Shown in pieces: positions 20,101 to 31,100 of a DNA stretch of 64,000 nt. Origin of the DNA: GW2011-AR15 sp964428335 (lineage in GTDB: Archaea; Nanobdellota; Nanobdellia; Woesearchaeales; GW2011-AR15); contig CAYRXW010000002.1 of assembly GCA_964428335.1 (NCBI GenBank), positions 1 to 64,000 of the forward strand. Direction: 5' to 3'. The position numbers and the translations under genes were made by a program. The notes beneath the pieces are model-generated. The model searched no databases. It worked only from the letters and a program-made list of their open reading frames with translations, and was not told the DNA's origin. Every line of letters starts with the position of its first letter. The first letter of the stretch is position 1.

Positions 20101-23100
20101 TGGCAGGAACAAGCCTTGCAAGTTTAGGCACTTCCTCTTCTTTTAATGCATCAAGATGGACAGGAAGCACATTTAGTAATACCGGCCTAGGTGGAATTGA
20201 AGAAGTAGTAAGTACTACAACAACAGGAAACCAGGAATTCATGCAGATGGGTTCATTTGACTGGATTAGGTATGATGATATTAAATCCCCAAATATCAGC
20301 CTTGTAAAGCCTATTGATGAGCACATATCAAAAAACACAAGCTTCAATTTCAACTGGACTGTAACAGATAATAAAGATAGGACATTATTATGCAATATCA
20401 CAATCAATAACAGGATAAACAGTTCATTAATCTCAAGCAGTAACAGGATGGCAACTAATTTAACAATAATTAATTTTCAGCCAGGTGAATATAACTGGAA
20501 TGTGACATGCTGGGATGATTTCTGGAACCAGAATACTAGTAGAACCAATACTTTTGTTGTTGCAGGAATTCCCCAAATAACAATCAATAGTGTTGGAGGA
20601 GATACAACTTCAGTTTATACTTTTATAAATCAGACTCCAAAAGTAAATGCCACAATTCATCTGACTTCAAGATGTTACCTTAGCGAATACAATGAATCAT
20701 ATTTAAGTATGGTTACAAACGGAAGGGTAGATTGTGGAACTTATACAAGAAATGTAAAAAAAGCATGTGTCTATACAAATAATCTGACAGCAGGAAATGG
20801 TACAGATTATTTATTTATGGCATGTAATTCAACTTATGGGGATTATAGTCTTGTTCCAAAGCAGATGCAGCTTACAGTTGAATGTGATTCGCATACTGAT
20901 TGTCCAGCAACTAAATATTGTTCCCAGGCAACAAAGCAGTGCGTAAATGATGTATTGACAGGATTTTCATGCCAATCAGTTGGAATAGGTAGTGTTCCAA
21001 ATAATGCAGTTTGCAGAAGCGGCTCATCAGGAAGTAATCCTAATGCATTATGCGTTAATGACAGCAGCTATTCATATACAGGATGGTATTGTACTGCAGA
21101 TTCAGATGACTGTGTATATAACAACAATGGAAATTCATATGACTTAAACTATAGCCTGTGTGATGGAAGTAATGACTACAGGTCATGCGGTGTAAATAAT
21201 ACATGGAGAAGCTTAGTTGATTGCGCAGCAATAAATGATGGTGCAAACCAGACAGCAACCAACCATTCATTTGGATACTGCGGATACTATGCATCAGCCC
21301 AGACCTGTAATTCAGGAGATATGGACCTTGGAAATTATGGGTGCCAGGGAAATGCAACTGACTGCGGCTCTTATATATATGCAGGAGCAGGTGCTTGCGG
21401 TTCAGTCCTTGCAGACTGTGACCTTGGTTGCGGAGCAAGCTGCGACCAGACAAATTCAACAACTGCAAATATATCAGGAGGAACCTGTTATTATAATAAA
21501 GCATGTTCAAACTTATGTGCATGGTCGCAGTCAACAGAAACAGCACCATCATTTTGCATAAATGATTTTGATGGTGGATTATGCAATTTAACCTCAAGAA
21601 CAAACCCAAGTAGTCAGGATATATGTTATTTCACTCCAGGATGCTTTGATTCAATTGGAGCAAACATGACTGAACAAAATGTATTGAGGCAGAATTATTG
21701 TGACACATGTGATGCTATAGGTGGAGCACTTGGACAATTTGCACCAGCACCAAATTCAAGTTGTACATCTAATTGCTCAAATACAGGAACAATATATTAT
21801 GATTCAGGGTTGACTCCAAATAATAGGAGCGATGACTGTAGCGCAGGTATTTCAGATATTTTATCAGATACATTGACAAATGGGGATATATGGAATTCAA
21901 CTGCAGCAGCATATTGCAATAATGCAGAATGCGATCTGGACTGTGGTACATTATATGGGGAATGTAATTTAGGAGTATGCGGTTGTGTTGACAATGATTA
22001 TCCTATTATCACTTTGCAAAATCCTGCAAATAATTCATGGACAAATAATCCCTTAGTAAAATTCTATTATAATGTCACAGACATAAGTGTTGGAATAAAT
22101 AATTGCTCATTATATCTTAATAATACTTTATCACAGACAAATAGTTCAATTATAGAATCTTATACTGTGCAGACTTTTTCCCAAACCTTAAGCAACGGCA
22201 CTTATCTTTGGAATATAGCATGTTTTGATGACAGTGGCAATTCAAATACTACAGGAATCAGAAGAATAAGAATTGATACAACCCTACCTCAATTGAGCAG
22301 CCCAAGAGCCAGTGGTACAAGCTTTTCAGTGAATGGAGTGATATGCCTTAATGTTACAGCATCAGATACATTCAGCGGCATAAGCTCAGTATATTCAAAC
22401 ATAAGAAGACCAAGTGCAGGTTCAGTAAATATAACCCTTTCAGATTCAGTAACGACATCGTGCGACCAGGCAAATGGGAATGGTATCTATTCTGTTTTGT
22501 ACACTCTTGAATATTCAGGAACCTATAATTGGACAACAGCTTATGCTGTTGATTCTGCGTCTAACCTAAATTCTTTGGCTTCAGGTATTGCTTGGAGCGT
22601 TTCACAGGGAGGGATAATGAACATTTCAATGTATAGGCCTAACATCAGTATTGTAATTAATGAATCAGATGACACAATTTATGGATACAAGCAGAACTGC
22701 ACAATAACCTGCGGAAGCCCTGAGATGGATTGCGCAGGCGTAAGGTTATTTGCAGACTATAAATATGACACACAATTCACTCCGATAAACACAACAACGC
22801 AAAATCTTACTAATGCTGAAAACAGCTACCTTTGTGGTAATATCTCCTCGCTTGGAAGCAGGTTTTCTACAAAGACAAAAGCAGAGAGCCATGAGCAGAT
22901 AATGACTACAAATACATTAGGATATGTCCTAAGGCAGTCTTATAATAGGACAAAAGCATTCATTACAACACAAAGCCAGCATAGGGCAGTCGCATCTAAT
23001 TCAATGAATGCAAAACACGCAATCGTTAATTTATCTGCCTGCACAAATGACATATGCACGAATGTCTCAATAAGAAGGTATGCATCAACTTTGAATGCAT

Positions 23101-26100
23101 ACACAGGATTTAGCATAATCCAAAGCGATATAATAGATGTATATCCAATATCACTAGACTGGGGAATAGCAACAACATTAGCAACAAAGGATATTTCAGG
23201 CTGGTCAAAAAAACCTTCAGCACTTTCAACAATGCAGAATAAATGCTTCATCCAAGGCTCAGGTAATTTCAGGATGTCTTCAACAGATGTAGACTGCAAC
23301 GCAGCAACAAAAGTCATGTACTATTTCTCAGATGCAAACACAGTGACAGCAAGAAGAGGATTTGGGGAAGATTGTACTGATGCAGATGGGCAAAGCATTG
23401 CTTATGTTGTATGCTTTAATGATGAAAGCAGGGTATATAGCGTAAACCGGTCGGAAATTGACCTGCAGACTACAATCACAAATTATAGCATTGGAGCAAC
23501 AATTGCGCCATCAAGGTCTTTTATAACCTGCGGCTGGAAGATAAATGATGGAGCTGCAGCAAACGATGCAGACGGTATCCAGGCAAATAATATGTTCTAT
23601 AGGATAAATTCATCTGGCCAGATAGCTGTATCAAGGTCACAGCTTGCGGCAACAGAAGCAACTTTGGATTTCTACTGCTACATTGCGCAGTTTGACAGCA
23701 CAATGTCTTTTAATGCAGCAGTTGACCAGGACACTTTTTCAAGGACAGCAAGCGCAGAGATAGGAAATGGTCTTATAATTGAGCACAATCTTTCAAGTGC
23801 GATAAGATTGAATTCAACAATCCCCATATGCTCCTTTGGCTTTGACAGCGGGGATACGACAGAGCATGAAAGGGGAGAATGGTCATATTACTTGAATGAT
23901 TCCAATACAATAAGATTAAGGAGAGGAAGGACAGGAAACACTAATCCTTCACACGCTATAGCATGCCAGGCAATAACTTTCCCGAATCAGACAATAAGGT
24001 GGGGAACAAAGAACAGCACAAATACCTGCTCGCATATTTTCAACATTTCAACTGATGCTGATTCAGGTCAAAATATCTATCCGATTGAATGCAAGGCCAC
24101 AAGCAGCAACAGCGCTTCTGTATTCAGCAGAAACCTAAATGTGACAATAAATGACCATCCTCATGCAAATATACTTTATCCTACAGAAGGTGCATGGATA
24201 ACAGGAAACTATAAGCTGAATGCGACAGGCTCATATGATATCAACGGCACAATAGCAAACTACCTGTTTGAGATAGATGATTCATCAGGTTTCACATCCT
24301 CTGTCCAGATATGCAGTACATCAAATAAGAACTGCACATTCAATACAGCACAGGGAGAATGCACAGAAGGCGAACAATGCTATTTGCTTCTGACTGCACT
24401 AGATAATTATGGCCTTACAAGCTCAAAGAATCTAAGTTTCTGGATAGATAACAATCCTCCAACTGTTGAATTTTTAGATCCTTTGAACTTTACAAACATC
24501 AGTTCAGATATTTATACACTATCTGCATCAGCAAGCGATGATGGCATAGGTGTAGATACAGCATATTTTCAATACAGGAAAAATTCTACAGATGCATGGA
24601 AATTTGCCTGCCTTTCAAGAGACTCACCATATGAATGCAATTTCAATACAACAAACCTGACAGATGGTGGCAGCTATCAGTTAAGGGTATATGCAAATGA
24701 TACGCTTGGGCATATAAGCGCTTATAATATAGTGTCTAATATTACAATCCTAAAAACTGGGCCTACAATAATGTTAAAAACACCATTAAATAATACCTAT
24801 ACCCGGTTAGCAAACTATTCATTTTTCTTCAATGTCTCAAGCAGGTTCGCTGATGTATATAGCTGTATAATAAATTTAAACGGCACAAATAATGAATCAC
24901 TTTACCAGCCAAGTGAAATAAAGACCAATAATATTACAGTATATAACCTTCAGGAAAAGAAATATGCCTGGTACCTTACATGTATTGACAGCTTAAGCAA
25001 CATAAATGTTTCTGAAACAAGGAACTTAAGGATAGATAGAACAGGTCCAATAACTATAATTGATAGGCCTACTACAAATGAAAATATCAGTTCTACTACT
25101 TATTATGTCAATGCAACTGTTACAGATGCAGGCATTGGAGGAAACAGGACTTTATTTGAATATAGAAAAACAAACCAGGGCATATGGAATTATATCTGCA
25201 TAACAAATATTACAAATTCCAGGGCAATTTGCCCATGGAATACTGCAGGTTTGGAAGATGATTTTAACTATGAATTAAGGGCGAGGTCTAATGATACTTT
25301 AGGAAACAACGGAACTTATGATATAAATACAAATATAACCGTAGATAATAATGGACCAACAATAAGCCTGATTTCTCCAAACGATGGTTCAACAGATGGA
25401 GACGGAACTATCTTTTTCCAGTTTTCAGTTAATGATATGATTGCAGGAATAAAAAACTGCTCTCTTATAATAAATAATACAGTTAATCAGACAATAACAA
25501 ATGTTCCTGAAAACCAGGTAATAACATTTAATGTGACAAATCTTAATTCAAGCATCTATTTTTGGAACGTAACATGTTTTGATAATTATGTAGTAAGGCA
25601 TGCAAATACATCCGAAACAAGGCAGTTTACAGTTGATATAAGATATGAAATGGATGTTGAAGTCGCATCTGATAAGACGGTATATCAGGTAGGAAACCAG
25701 AAAGCAGAATTCGCTGAAATCTCAAATAATGTCACAGATTTCTATAACCAGAGCATTGACGCTACAATTACAACAGATTTTATTATAGGAAATACAACTG
25801 AGCCATGGTGGAACATATCATGGAAGAAAAGAAAACAGATAATACTTGAGGAATTTACTGGAACTGCAAAAAACAATGAAACTGTCCTTGTTAACCTTTC
25901 AGGTCTTGATGGTTATATTGATGACTGCAGGAAATTAAGAATAGTAGATACTAATACTTCAAGAGAAGTTCCTTTTAATGTTTCAGCAGGAGATAATTCA
26001 GGATATTGCACAGTCAAGTTCCCTGCATTTGTTTCAGCTTATACAAACAGTTCAAGATACTTTGCATATTTCAATAATTCAATAGCTTCTCCTTACTCAT

Positions 26101-28121
26101 ATACATGGAAACCAACTGAAAAATATCTGCTGAATCTCATGCTTGAAAGTTTTGAAGATGGTAATGTCTGGCCACCAGCAGCAGCAGGTTGCAGCGCAGG
26201 AACACCAGCAGCCGGAAACGAATGTTCAGATGGAGATGGAAATTTTTCAAACTGCGATGACAACACAGATGATTATTTATTTGTCTGCAGTTCAAACGGC
26301 GCAAGATATGGTACTTATACTTTCATTTTGGCAGACTGGGATACCTTTAGTTATACAAGGGGTCTATGGTATAATGTAAATCCACTAACAGCATGCAGAG
26401 GTCCATGTGAAGATATCAATGTAAGGTTTTACGCAGCGCCTGTAAGCATTGATTCAGCAGCAGAATACTGTGTTGTATGGGCAAATGATCAGGATACCTC
26501 AGGCCAGGAATTATACAGGTGTAACGGAGCAACTGCAGGGCTTGGTGATAACAGCTGTGAATCAACTGCAGATCCACCAGCAATAGGAGATTATGATTTA
26601 GAATCATATAATCTTTCAAGTTATGGTACTTTAGAAATGACAACTACAACAGAGATTCATATGGGTGGAAGAGGAACAGCAACAAATGATTACTGTTATT
26701 ATGATGATTTTAAGATAAGCGGCATTACTTCATACACAACAGACATAAGATCAAGGACAAAATCTACAGAAACATTTAAGGCAAGAAATATCGGAAATAC
26801 TGTCTTTGGAAATTATGACTTTAGCTACTATATGAATCTTACAGTTGCAAATTATTCCCTTGTTTCAAAAGCGACCAAGACAAGATATTATGATGCAAAA
26901 GATAGCTACCTTACTGAAATTGTAAATGATTTCACTTTACCAAATGTAACTTTAAATTCGCCATTAAATGGAACTACAAGTAATAGTTCAGTTACTTTCA
27001 CGTATAGAGTCAATGATTCCTTAAGCACAATTAATAACTGCTCACTTTACATTGATGGAATCTATCAGTCAGCAGATACAATAATTGAAGAAGGCATAGT
27101 CCAGTTCTTCTTTCCAAGAATTCCTTCAGGTGGCTCACACTTATGGAACGTTTCATGTATTGATTATTATGAAAACACAGGATGGTCCCAGGCATGGACA
27201 GTCATTATCATCCCTCCAGATCTGTTTGTCAACAGCACAAAAATAAATTTCAATGCAGTTCCTATTGAAGGTATGAATATAACACTCAATGCCACAATAG
27301 AAAATATCGGAGGAAGTGATGCAACAAATATATCAGTAAGGTTCTATAAGGGAGACCCTGATTTAGGAGGGGTACTTATAGAAAATTTCCAGGTGAACTT
27401 ATCAGAAAGGACTGGGAATAAATCAAGAATTACCTTGAATACAACATGGATTGTGGAAGGTCCAGGCAGGTTCTTATTTGTTGTGCATGCTGACGCTCCG
27501 TTATCAACAAACGGGTCAGTAATGGAAATATATGAAAACAATAATGAAGGTAACAAGACATTGAATGTTGCAGGATGGCATTATTATTATGGCAATTCAT
27601 CAGGAAACATAAAGCTGGAAAGCGGTTCAAATGCATCAAATTTCCTATGGAATGCAACAACAGGCAATATATATATAGTTGAGACAGGGACATCGCCAGG
27701 CTGGCAGGATCTGAAGGCAATAGGAAGGGATATCAATGATATAGCGATGTTCAATGATTTCAATAATACAGATCTAGCATTAAATATGACCGGATATATT
27801 GATTCAGTGAACAAGACTTTCACTTATAACAACCAGCCTAAGGAGACAATGACATTTACTATTTATCAAAACATTATTAATTATGTACCTGTTATAAATT
27901 CTACAAACAGCAGCAATTTCAAGACAGGTATACTTTGGGACAGTTCAGATTCAGGATTGACATATTACAATGGTTCCCAGGATCTGGTATTCATTTCAAG
28001 GATAGAAAATAACAGGCAAGGGAAATATGGGGTGTATGATTATGAGCTTAGGATTCCTGCAGCGCTTGACACCTATAAGATGGACGCTCAAAGCGTAACA
28101 TTTTATACTGAGATAATATAA
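17163..28121 (+). CDS. Giant secreted surface protein, 3652 residues
   Basis: A signal peptide (about 1-19) is followed by beta domains; a macroglobulin/Ig-like domain near 385-483 (VYLPGDKAELIMVVLDNSGY); a beta-propeller-like region of about 400 residues near 640-1038; Ig-like repeats; a Cys-rich region near 1240-1610; more Ig-like repeats; a DUF2341-like domain near 2881-2983 (WWNISWKKRKQIIL); a MAM/jelly-roll-like module near 2990-3196; a CARDB-like domain near 3351-3470; and a final domain of about 182 residues. The last two parts match the order at the end of the first giant. No membrane helix is visible apart from the signal. Sequons (N-x-S/T) are dense. It starts in the stop of the Cys-rich gene (ATGA) and ends an operon led by the winged-helix regulator. 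The role is probably envelope structure or attachment (inference). Confidence 0.8.
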   Translation: MKKIIYVLIFAFLMVFSSAYIEKKEYVLGETVKILVNDTDAKVSIISLKTNEVYKFLGGVSNEIKFTPKHTGEYILNVESTQVQASRFKVIEKILPGLPNIIITDKLVYGLGEEVKIRIDSKYQNRTLIISSEDYKYNYFPPLKEIIFLPKKAGNFEIVVQDEKILGRHSFAVLPATQPNIDSQIADLLDETKEIKLEAEDSIKENLVLDSENIENEKWKYYDRFKTAKLEKQNLVVKNSKNQEISSKIRFLSKVTNESFEIGETIYQGSYDVEIIPDKIAEKLVLFGVDFKGNLDIGLDEVEKTIRIDNEKSIDSFAFNPKTDFDKGIITKKAIGTQLWKCRDWDFETQSCSGQWEKLRKLNPGEEYDIFVDANDPGYAETGVATVNSVKPVYLPGDKAELIMVVLDNSGYPVSGADVTLKVTSPLGIETIISGISITETAKGVYEAAFIDTWETGDYILEVRAIGRNVDSMLESSFSVKEDYPFDIIRETPSVINPYKPPFTSSIRIISRVPGVTEFNFTEVLPRSFGIESDAIAFSNIDENIHLKWFNVKNNSVLTYSFSTPVESPNVYSIGESYVDYGERYTEARQWFLAIDPPPRNGIFTYRDTGATSTIKYRLWYSANTSYGTEQSGPNVGSAIFNQKIRCTKENNLCIWVGVEDDNGVDFILYNVTTNTWGTVTNVGGQGKDDHFPIDVECEDLSGNCLIVYESTTGADDIIYYRIFYARNASFSNEFTYTSTPLDSNDLDYVKLYPRYNSNYIGVAMQSDGEAQVAAIWNGTAFRDSQLLFDPSGTANSQSSGCAWEGSSGDFVCFYGRNANGLWAYTYNSGTWTNNGNVVSAAALGNLANIVYACGESSFTGDLTHDKLIVLIGDSGGDRYGSYWNGTALNNVTLPTQDGTSEIAVMDNGVCQWEHDGGTAVFAWVDDGALVPEWGTFTESSNTFSNSDWATGSTTGMSQWNDDVEALILSIHPYTDEMVLAGTSLASLGTSSSFNASRWTGSTFSNTGLGGIEEVVSTTTTGNQEFMQMGSFDWIRYDDIKSPNISLVKPIDEHISKNTSFNFNWTVTDNKDRTLLCNITINNRINSSLISSSNRMATNLTIINFQPGEYNWNVTCWDDFWNQNTSRTNTFVVAGIPQITINSVGGDTTSVYTFINQTPKVNATIHLTSRCYLSEYNESYLSMVTNGRVDCGTYTRNVKKACVYTNNLTAGNGTDYLFMACNSTYGDYSLVPKQMQLTVECDSHTDCPATKYCSQATKQCVNDVLTGFSCQSVGIGSVPNNAVCRSGSSGSNPNALCVNDSSYSYTGWYCTADSDDCVYNNNGNSYDLNYSLCDGSNDYRSCGVNNTWRSLVDCAAINDGANQTATNHSFGYCGYYASAQTCNSGDMDLGNYGCQGNATDCGSYIYAGAGACGSVLADCDLGCGASCDQTNSTTANISGGTCYYNKACSNLCAWSQSTETAPSFCINDFDGGLCNLTSRTNPSSQDICYFTPGCFDSIGANMTEQNVLRQNYCDTCDAIGGALGQFAPAPNSSCTSNCSNTGTIYYDSGLTPNNRSDDCSAGISDILSDTLTNGDIWNSTAAAYCNNAECDLDCGTLYGECNLGVCGCVDNDYPIITLQNPANNSWTNNPLVKFYYNVTDISVGINNCSLYLNNTLSQTNSSIIESYTVQTFSQTLSNGTYLWNIACFDDSGNSNTTGIRRIRIDTTLPQLSSPRASGTSFSVNGVICLNVTASDTFSGISSVYSNIRRPSAGSVNITLSDSVTTSCDQANGNGIYSVLYTLEYSGTYNWTTAYAVDSASNLNSLASGIAWSVSQGGIMNISMYRPNISIVINESDDTIYGYKQNCTITCGSPEMDCAGVRLFADYKYDTQFTPINTTTQNLTNAENSYLCGNISSLGSRFSTKTKAESHEQIMTTNTLGYVLRQSYNRTKAFITTQSQHRAVASNSMNAKHAIVNLSACTNDICTNVSIRRYASTLNAYTGFSIIQSDIIDVYPISLDWGIATTLATKDISGWSKKPSALSTMQNKCFIQGSGNFRMSSTDVDCNAATKVMYYFSDANTVTARRGFGEDCTDADGQSIAYVVCFNDESRVYSVNRSEIDLQTTITNYSIGATIAPSRSFITCGWKINDGAAANDADGIQANNMFYRINSSGQIAVSRSQLAATEATLDFYCYIAQFDSTMSFNAAVDQDTFSRTASAEIGNGLIIEHNLSSAIRLNSTIPICSFGFDSGDTTEHERGEWSYYLNDSNTIRLRRGRTGNTNPSHAIACQAITFPNQTIRWGTKNSTNTCSHIFNISTDADSGQNIYPIECKATSSNSASVFSRNLNVTINDHPHANILYPTEGAWITGNYKLNATGSYDINGTIANYLFEIDDSSGFTSSVQICSTSNKNCTFNTAQGECTEGEQCYLLLTALDNYGLTSSKNLSFWIDNNPPTVEFLDPLNFTNISSDIYTLSASASDDGIGVDTAYFQYRKNSTDAWKFACLSRDSPYECNFNTTNLTDGGSYQLRVYANDTLGHISAYNIVSNITILKTGPTIMLKTPLNNTYTRLANYSFFFNVSSRFADVYSCIINLNGTNNESLYQPSEIKTNNITVYNLQEKKYAWYLTCIDSLSNINVSETRNLRIDRTGPITIIDRPTTNENISSTTYYVNATVTDAGIGGNRTLFEYRKTNQGIWNYICITNITNSRAICPWNTAGLEDDFNYELRARSNDTLGNNGTYDINTNITVDNNGPTISLISPNDGSTDGDGTIFFQFSVNDMIAGIKNCSLIINNTVNQTITNVPENQVITFNVTNLNSSIYFWNVTCFDNYVVRHANTSETRQFTVDIRYEMDVEVASDKTVYQVGNQKAEFAEISNNVTDFYNQSIDATITTDFIIGNTTEPWWNISWKKRKQIILEEFTGTAKNNETVLVNLSGLDGYIDDCRKLRIVDTNTSREVPFNVSAGDNSGYCTVKFPAFVSAYTNSSRYFAYFNNSIASPYSYTWKPTEKYLLNLMLESFEDGNVWPPAAAGCSAGTPAAGNECSDGDGNFSNCDDNTDDYLFVCSSNGARYGTYTFILADWDTFSYTRGLWYNVNPLTACRGPCEDINVRFYAAPVSIDSAAEYCVVWANDQDTSGQELYRCNGATAGLGDNSCESTADPPAIGDYDLESYNLSSYGTLEMTTTTEIHMGGRGTATNDYCYYDDFKISGITSYTTDIRSRTKSTETFKARNIGNTVFGNYDFSYYMNLTVANYSLVSKATKTRYYDAKDSYLTEIVNDFTLPNVTLNSPLNGTTSNSSVTFTYRVNDSLSTINNCSLYIDGIYQSADTIIEEGIVQFFFPRIPSGGSHLWNVSCIDYYENTGWSQAWTVIIIPPDLFVNSTKINFNAVPIEGMNITLNATIENIGGSDATNISVRFYKGDPDLGGVLIENFQVNLSERTGNKSRITLNTTWIVEGPGRFLFVVHADAPLSTNGSVMEIYENNNEGNKTLNVAGWHYYYGNSSGNIKLESGSNASNFLWNATTGNIYIVETGTSPGWQDLKAIGRDINDIAMFNDFNNTDLALNMTGYIDSVNKTFTYNNQPKETMTFTIYQNIINYVPVINSTNSSNFKTGILWDSSDSGLTYYNGSQDLVFISRIENNRQGKYGVYDYELRIPAALDTYKMDAQSVTFYTEII

Positions 28122-28122
28122 T

Positions 28123-28135
28123 ATATTAAATAATA
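28123..28135 (+). promoter_or_regulatory. TATA-like element for the VWA operon
   Basis: An ATATTAAATAATA-type stretch lies about 30-40 bases upstream of the start at 28164. It is AT-rich, so the exact box is uncertain. Confidence 0.35.
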
Positions 28136-28163
28136 CTTAACAGATTAGCTTTTTAAGAAAAAG

Positions 28164-31100
28164 ATGGTAAAAAAGGGGAGGAAAGCTATATATTTCACAA
28201 TGGACGCCTTGTTTGGCATAGTGCTTATAGGCATAGCTCTTACAGTGGCATCAAAATATTATGTATCAGAGATAAGGCAGCCGCAGATAAGCTTTTATTC
28301 GCATGATATAGTCAGCTCTTTTTCAAATATCAGGGTTTCTGAATTAAACAATTCCTATGTACAAAGCTTGATTGCAAGCGGTGAGATAATTAATCCAAAC
28401 AACACAATAATTGAGCAGATAGGCGAATTCTACATACTAAATAAGAGCGAGCTTGCAAGAAATTTATCAGTCACAGCAAGCCGGAACATGATTCCTAAGA
28501 AATACGGGTTTGAAGTCTTGATAAATGATGAGTCAGTCTATAAAAATGGGACAGACAGTTCAACTGAACTTATAAGTTCAAGGAGGCTAATTTCAGGTAT
28601 TGAGAAATTCAAGCCGATTAAGGGAGCTACATCAAAAGTCTACCTGGAAAGCATACAGAAAAAACTGTATTCCAAATACCTTTATTTTGGAGGTTTTGTA
28701 GGCCAGGGAAACATTACAGGGGTAATAGAGCTTGATGATGGTGTCAACATCAGCGGAGCATATATTGAAACCGACGCAGGAAAGAATTACAGCCTTTACA
28801 TAAATGATAATCTTTGCGATTCGAACCTTGGCACAAGCCTTGGGTCAATGTCCTCTGAAGGTCATGACCTAAGCAGTTGCAAGGATTATTTTGATGCAGG
28901 AAAAAATAACTTAACGATTATGTTTGATGGCGAGCTTGAAGATTCATATATAGGTGGCGGATTTTTAAGGGTCGACTATTATACAGATGAACTGGCACGG
29001 GAAAGCGAAAACAGGGTCAAGGAATACCTGCCAGGGATAGAAGGGATAATCAACCTTTACTCCTCATTTTATGTTCCTGGGACTGCAGACAATATCTCAG
29101 TTTACCTTCATTATTATGTCTCAACTTTCAATGTCACAAATAATACTTTTTATCTTACAATAGGGAACGCAACAGTTTTCCAAGATAATAACCTTACAGG
29201 GGAAAAGACAAAAATAATCACTGTCCAAAATATAACAGAGTTCCTTTCTTTGGCAAGCATGGATTTGAAGACAATTCCTATAAGGGCAGGGTTTGAAAAT
29301 GTTACTTTCGGATATATCTATGAAGGAAATGGAGATGTTGTGCTGATAACAGACATTTCAGGCAGCATGGATGACCAGATGGGTTCAGGTTCAACAGGAA
29401 CTGCAAGGAACTGCGATGATTCAAGTTTTAATCTTTCAACTACTGCAAGATTAAGTGTTGCAAAGTGCCTTGATTCTGAATTTGTCTCAGACATACTTGA
29501 AATCAACGGAAACAGGCTTGGTCTTGTGTCGTTTTCAACATCAACAGATACAGGTGATACAGTATATCCTATAACAGATGAATCAGCGCTCAATAATACA
29601 ATAGGTATTGCAGTTCCTGAATCAGGATATAATGCAAACGGGTTTACATGCATCTGCTGCGGAATCAATTCAGCAAAGGATGTCTTGATTGAAAACATAA
29701 CTTTTACTACTTTGATAGCATCAGGTTCATCATGGCTATATAATAATTTTAGTTTTACAGATGTTCCAGGACAAGATTCCAGCGGGAATAACTGGTACGA
29801 CCTAACTTATGCCAATGAATCTGATTGGTTTACTGGAAACGCAATATTAGGCTCAACAAATAGCTATTCCTATTCTCCAGGAGTAGATACAGAGATTGGG
29901 AATGGGATAACAAATGGAGCAAATTTTGTCAATCTTTCAGAAGTAGCAGGAGATCAATCAACACCTCAGGTTGAATTCAATTCAGGCCTTAGCTATACAG
30001 CAAATACATGGGGGACAGCAGGAAGTTTAGATGGATGGGATTCAGATTATGGGATTTTTGGAAGAGGCAGCGGAGATATAAGGATAAATCTTGATCCTAA
30101 TGAGAACGGAAACCAGGTTGATAATACTGTTGCAGCAGATGACAACATAAGGATATACGCAGGGACAGATTGGGAAGATAGCAACAATGATTGCACAATG
30201 GCAGCAGCAGCAGGAATCGAGATAACAATAACGCCTGCAATGTATTCTATTCTTACATCGCAGAACGGCAAGGCAGACCTTACATTTGAATGGTATCTAG
30301 ACAGGTATGGTTCAATTGATGACCAGGAAGCAGCATGGGTAAAAGTTCAGTTCGGGACAGATGCAAGCATGACTTACCTAGGTGGAAATAAAGATAATTC
30401 AAACAACCCTAATGATGCTACCAACGAAGTATATTATTGCGAAGATGACAGCGGGACATATGGCTGCCCAGGACTAGTATCAAACACGACAACTTACAGT
30501 GTAAAATCTTTGATAACAGGAGCAGGTTCCTATTACCTCATATTTGGAGGAGCAGTAGATGAAGTCGGTGACAATGACTGCGATGAAAGCTTTGAATTCA
30601 GGTATGATAATATCATGCTCTCTATTACCAATGAGACAGATACATATTATTTCAGGAAGCATTTCAACATAGCAGATATTGACACTGTGCAAAGAGGGAT
30701 ACTGAATGTTTTGTCAGATGATTCTGTGAAAATATATCTAAATGGAAATCAGGTCTATGAAGATACTGAGATCCAGGTAGCAGAATACTGGAATGCCAGA
30801 GGAAAAAAGGTTTCTGGGGAGAATTTCAGGCTTGGTGACAACGTCCTTGCAGTTGAGCTTTCAAATGCAGATGACGCAGCAAAATTTGACCTTGAACTTT
30901 TGGGAGCAGATAATGAAAGGGATTTGGCTATGATGGTTATGACAGACGGGGAAGCCAATTATGAATGCACGCCGCATCAGTATTCTACAGGGCAGGGACC
31001 TATAGATGCGATACAGGCAGCATGCGATGCAAGGGAAGATTACGGCATAATAGTATATGCAGTAGGATACAGCGATGAGGCAGAAGAGACAACACTCATG

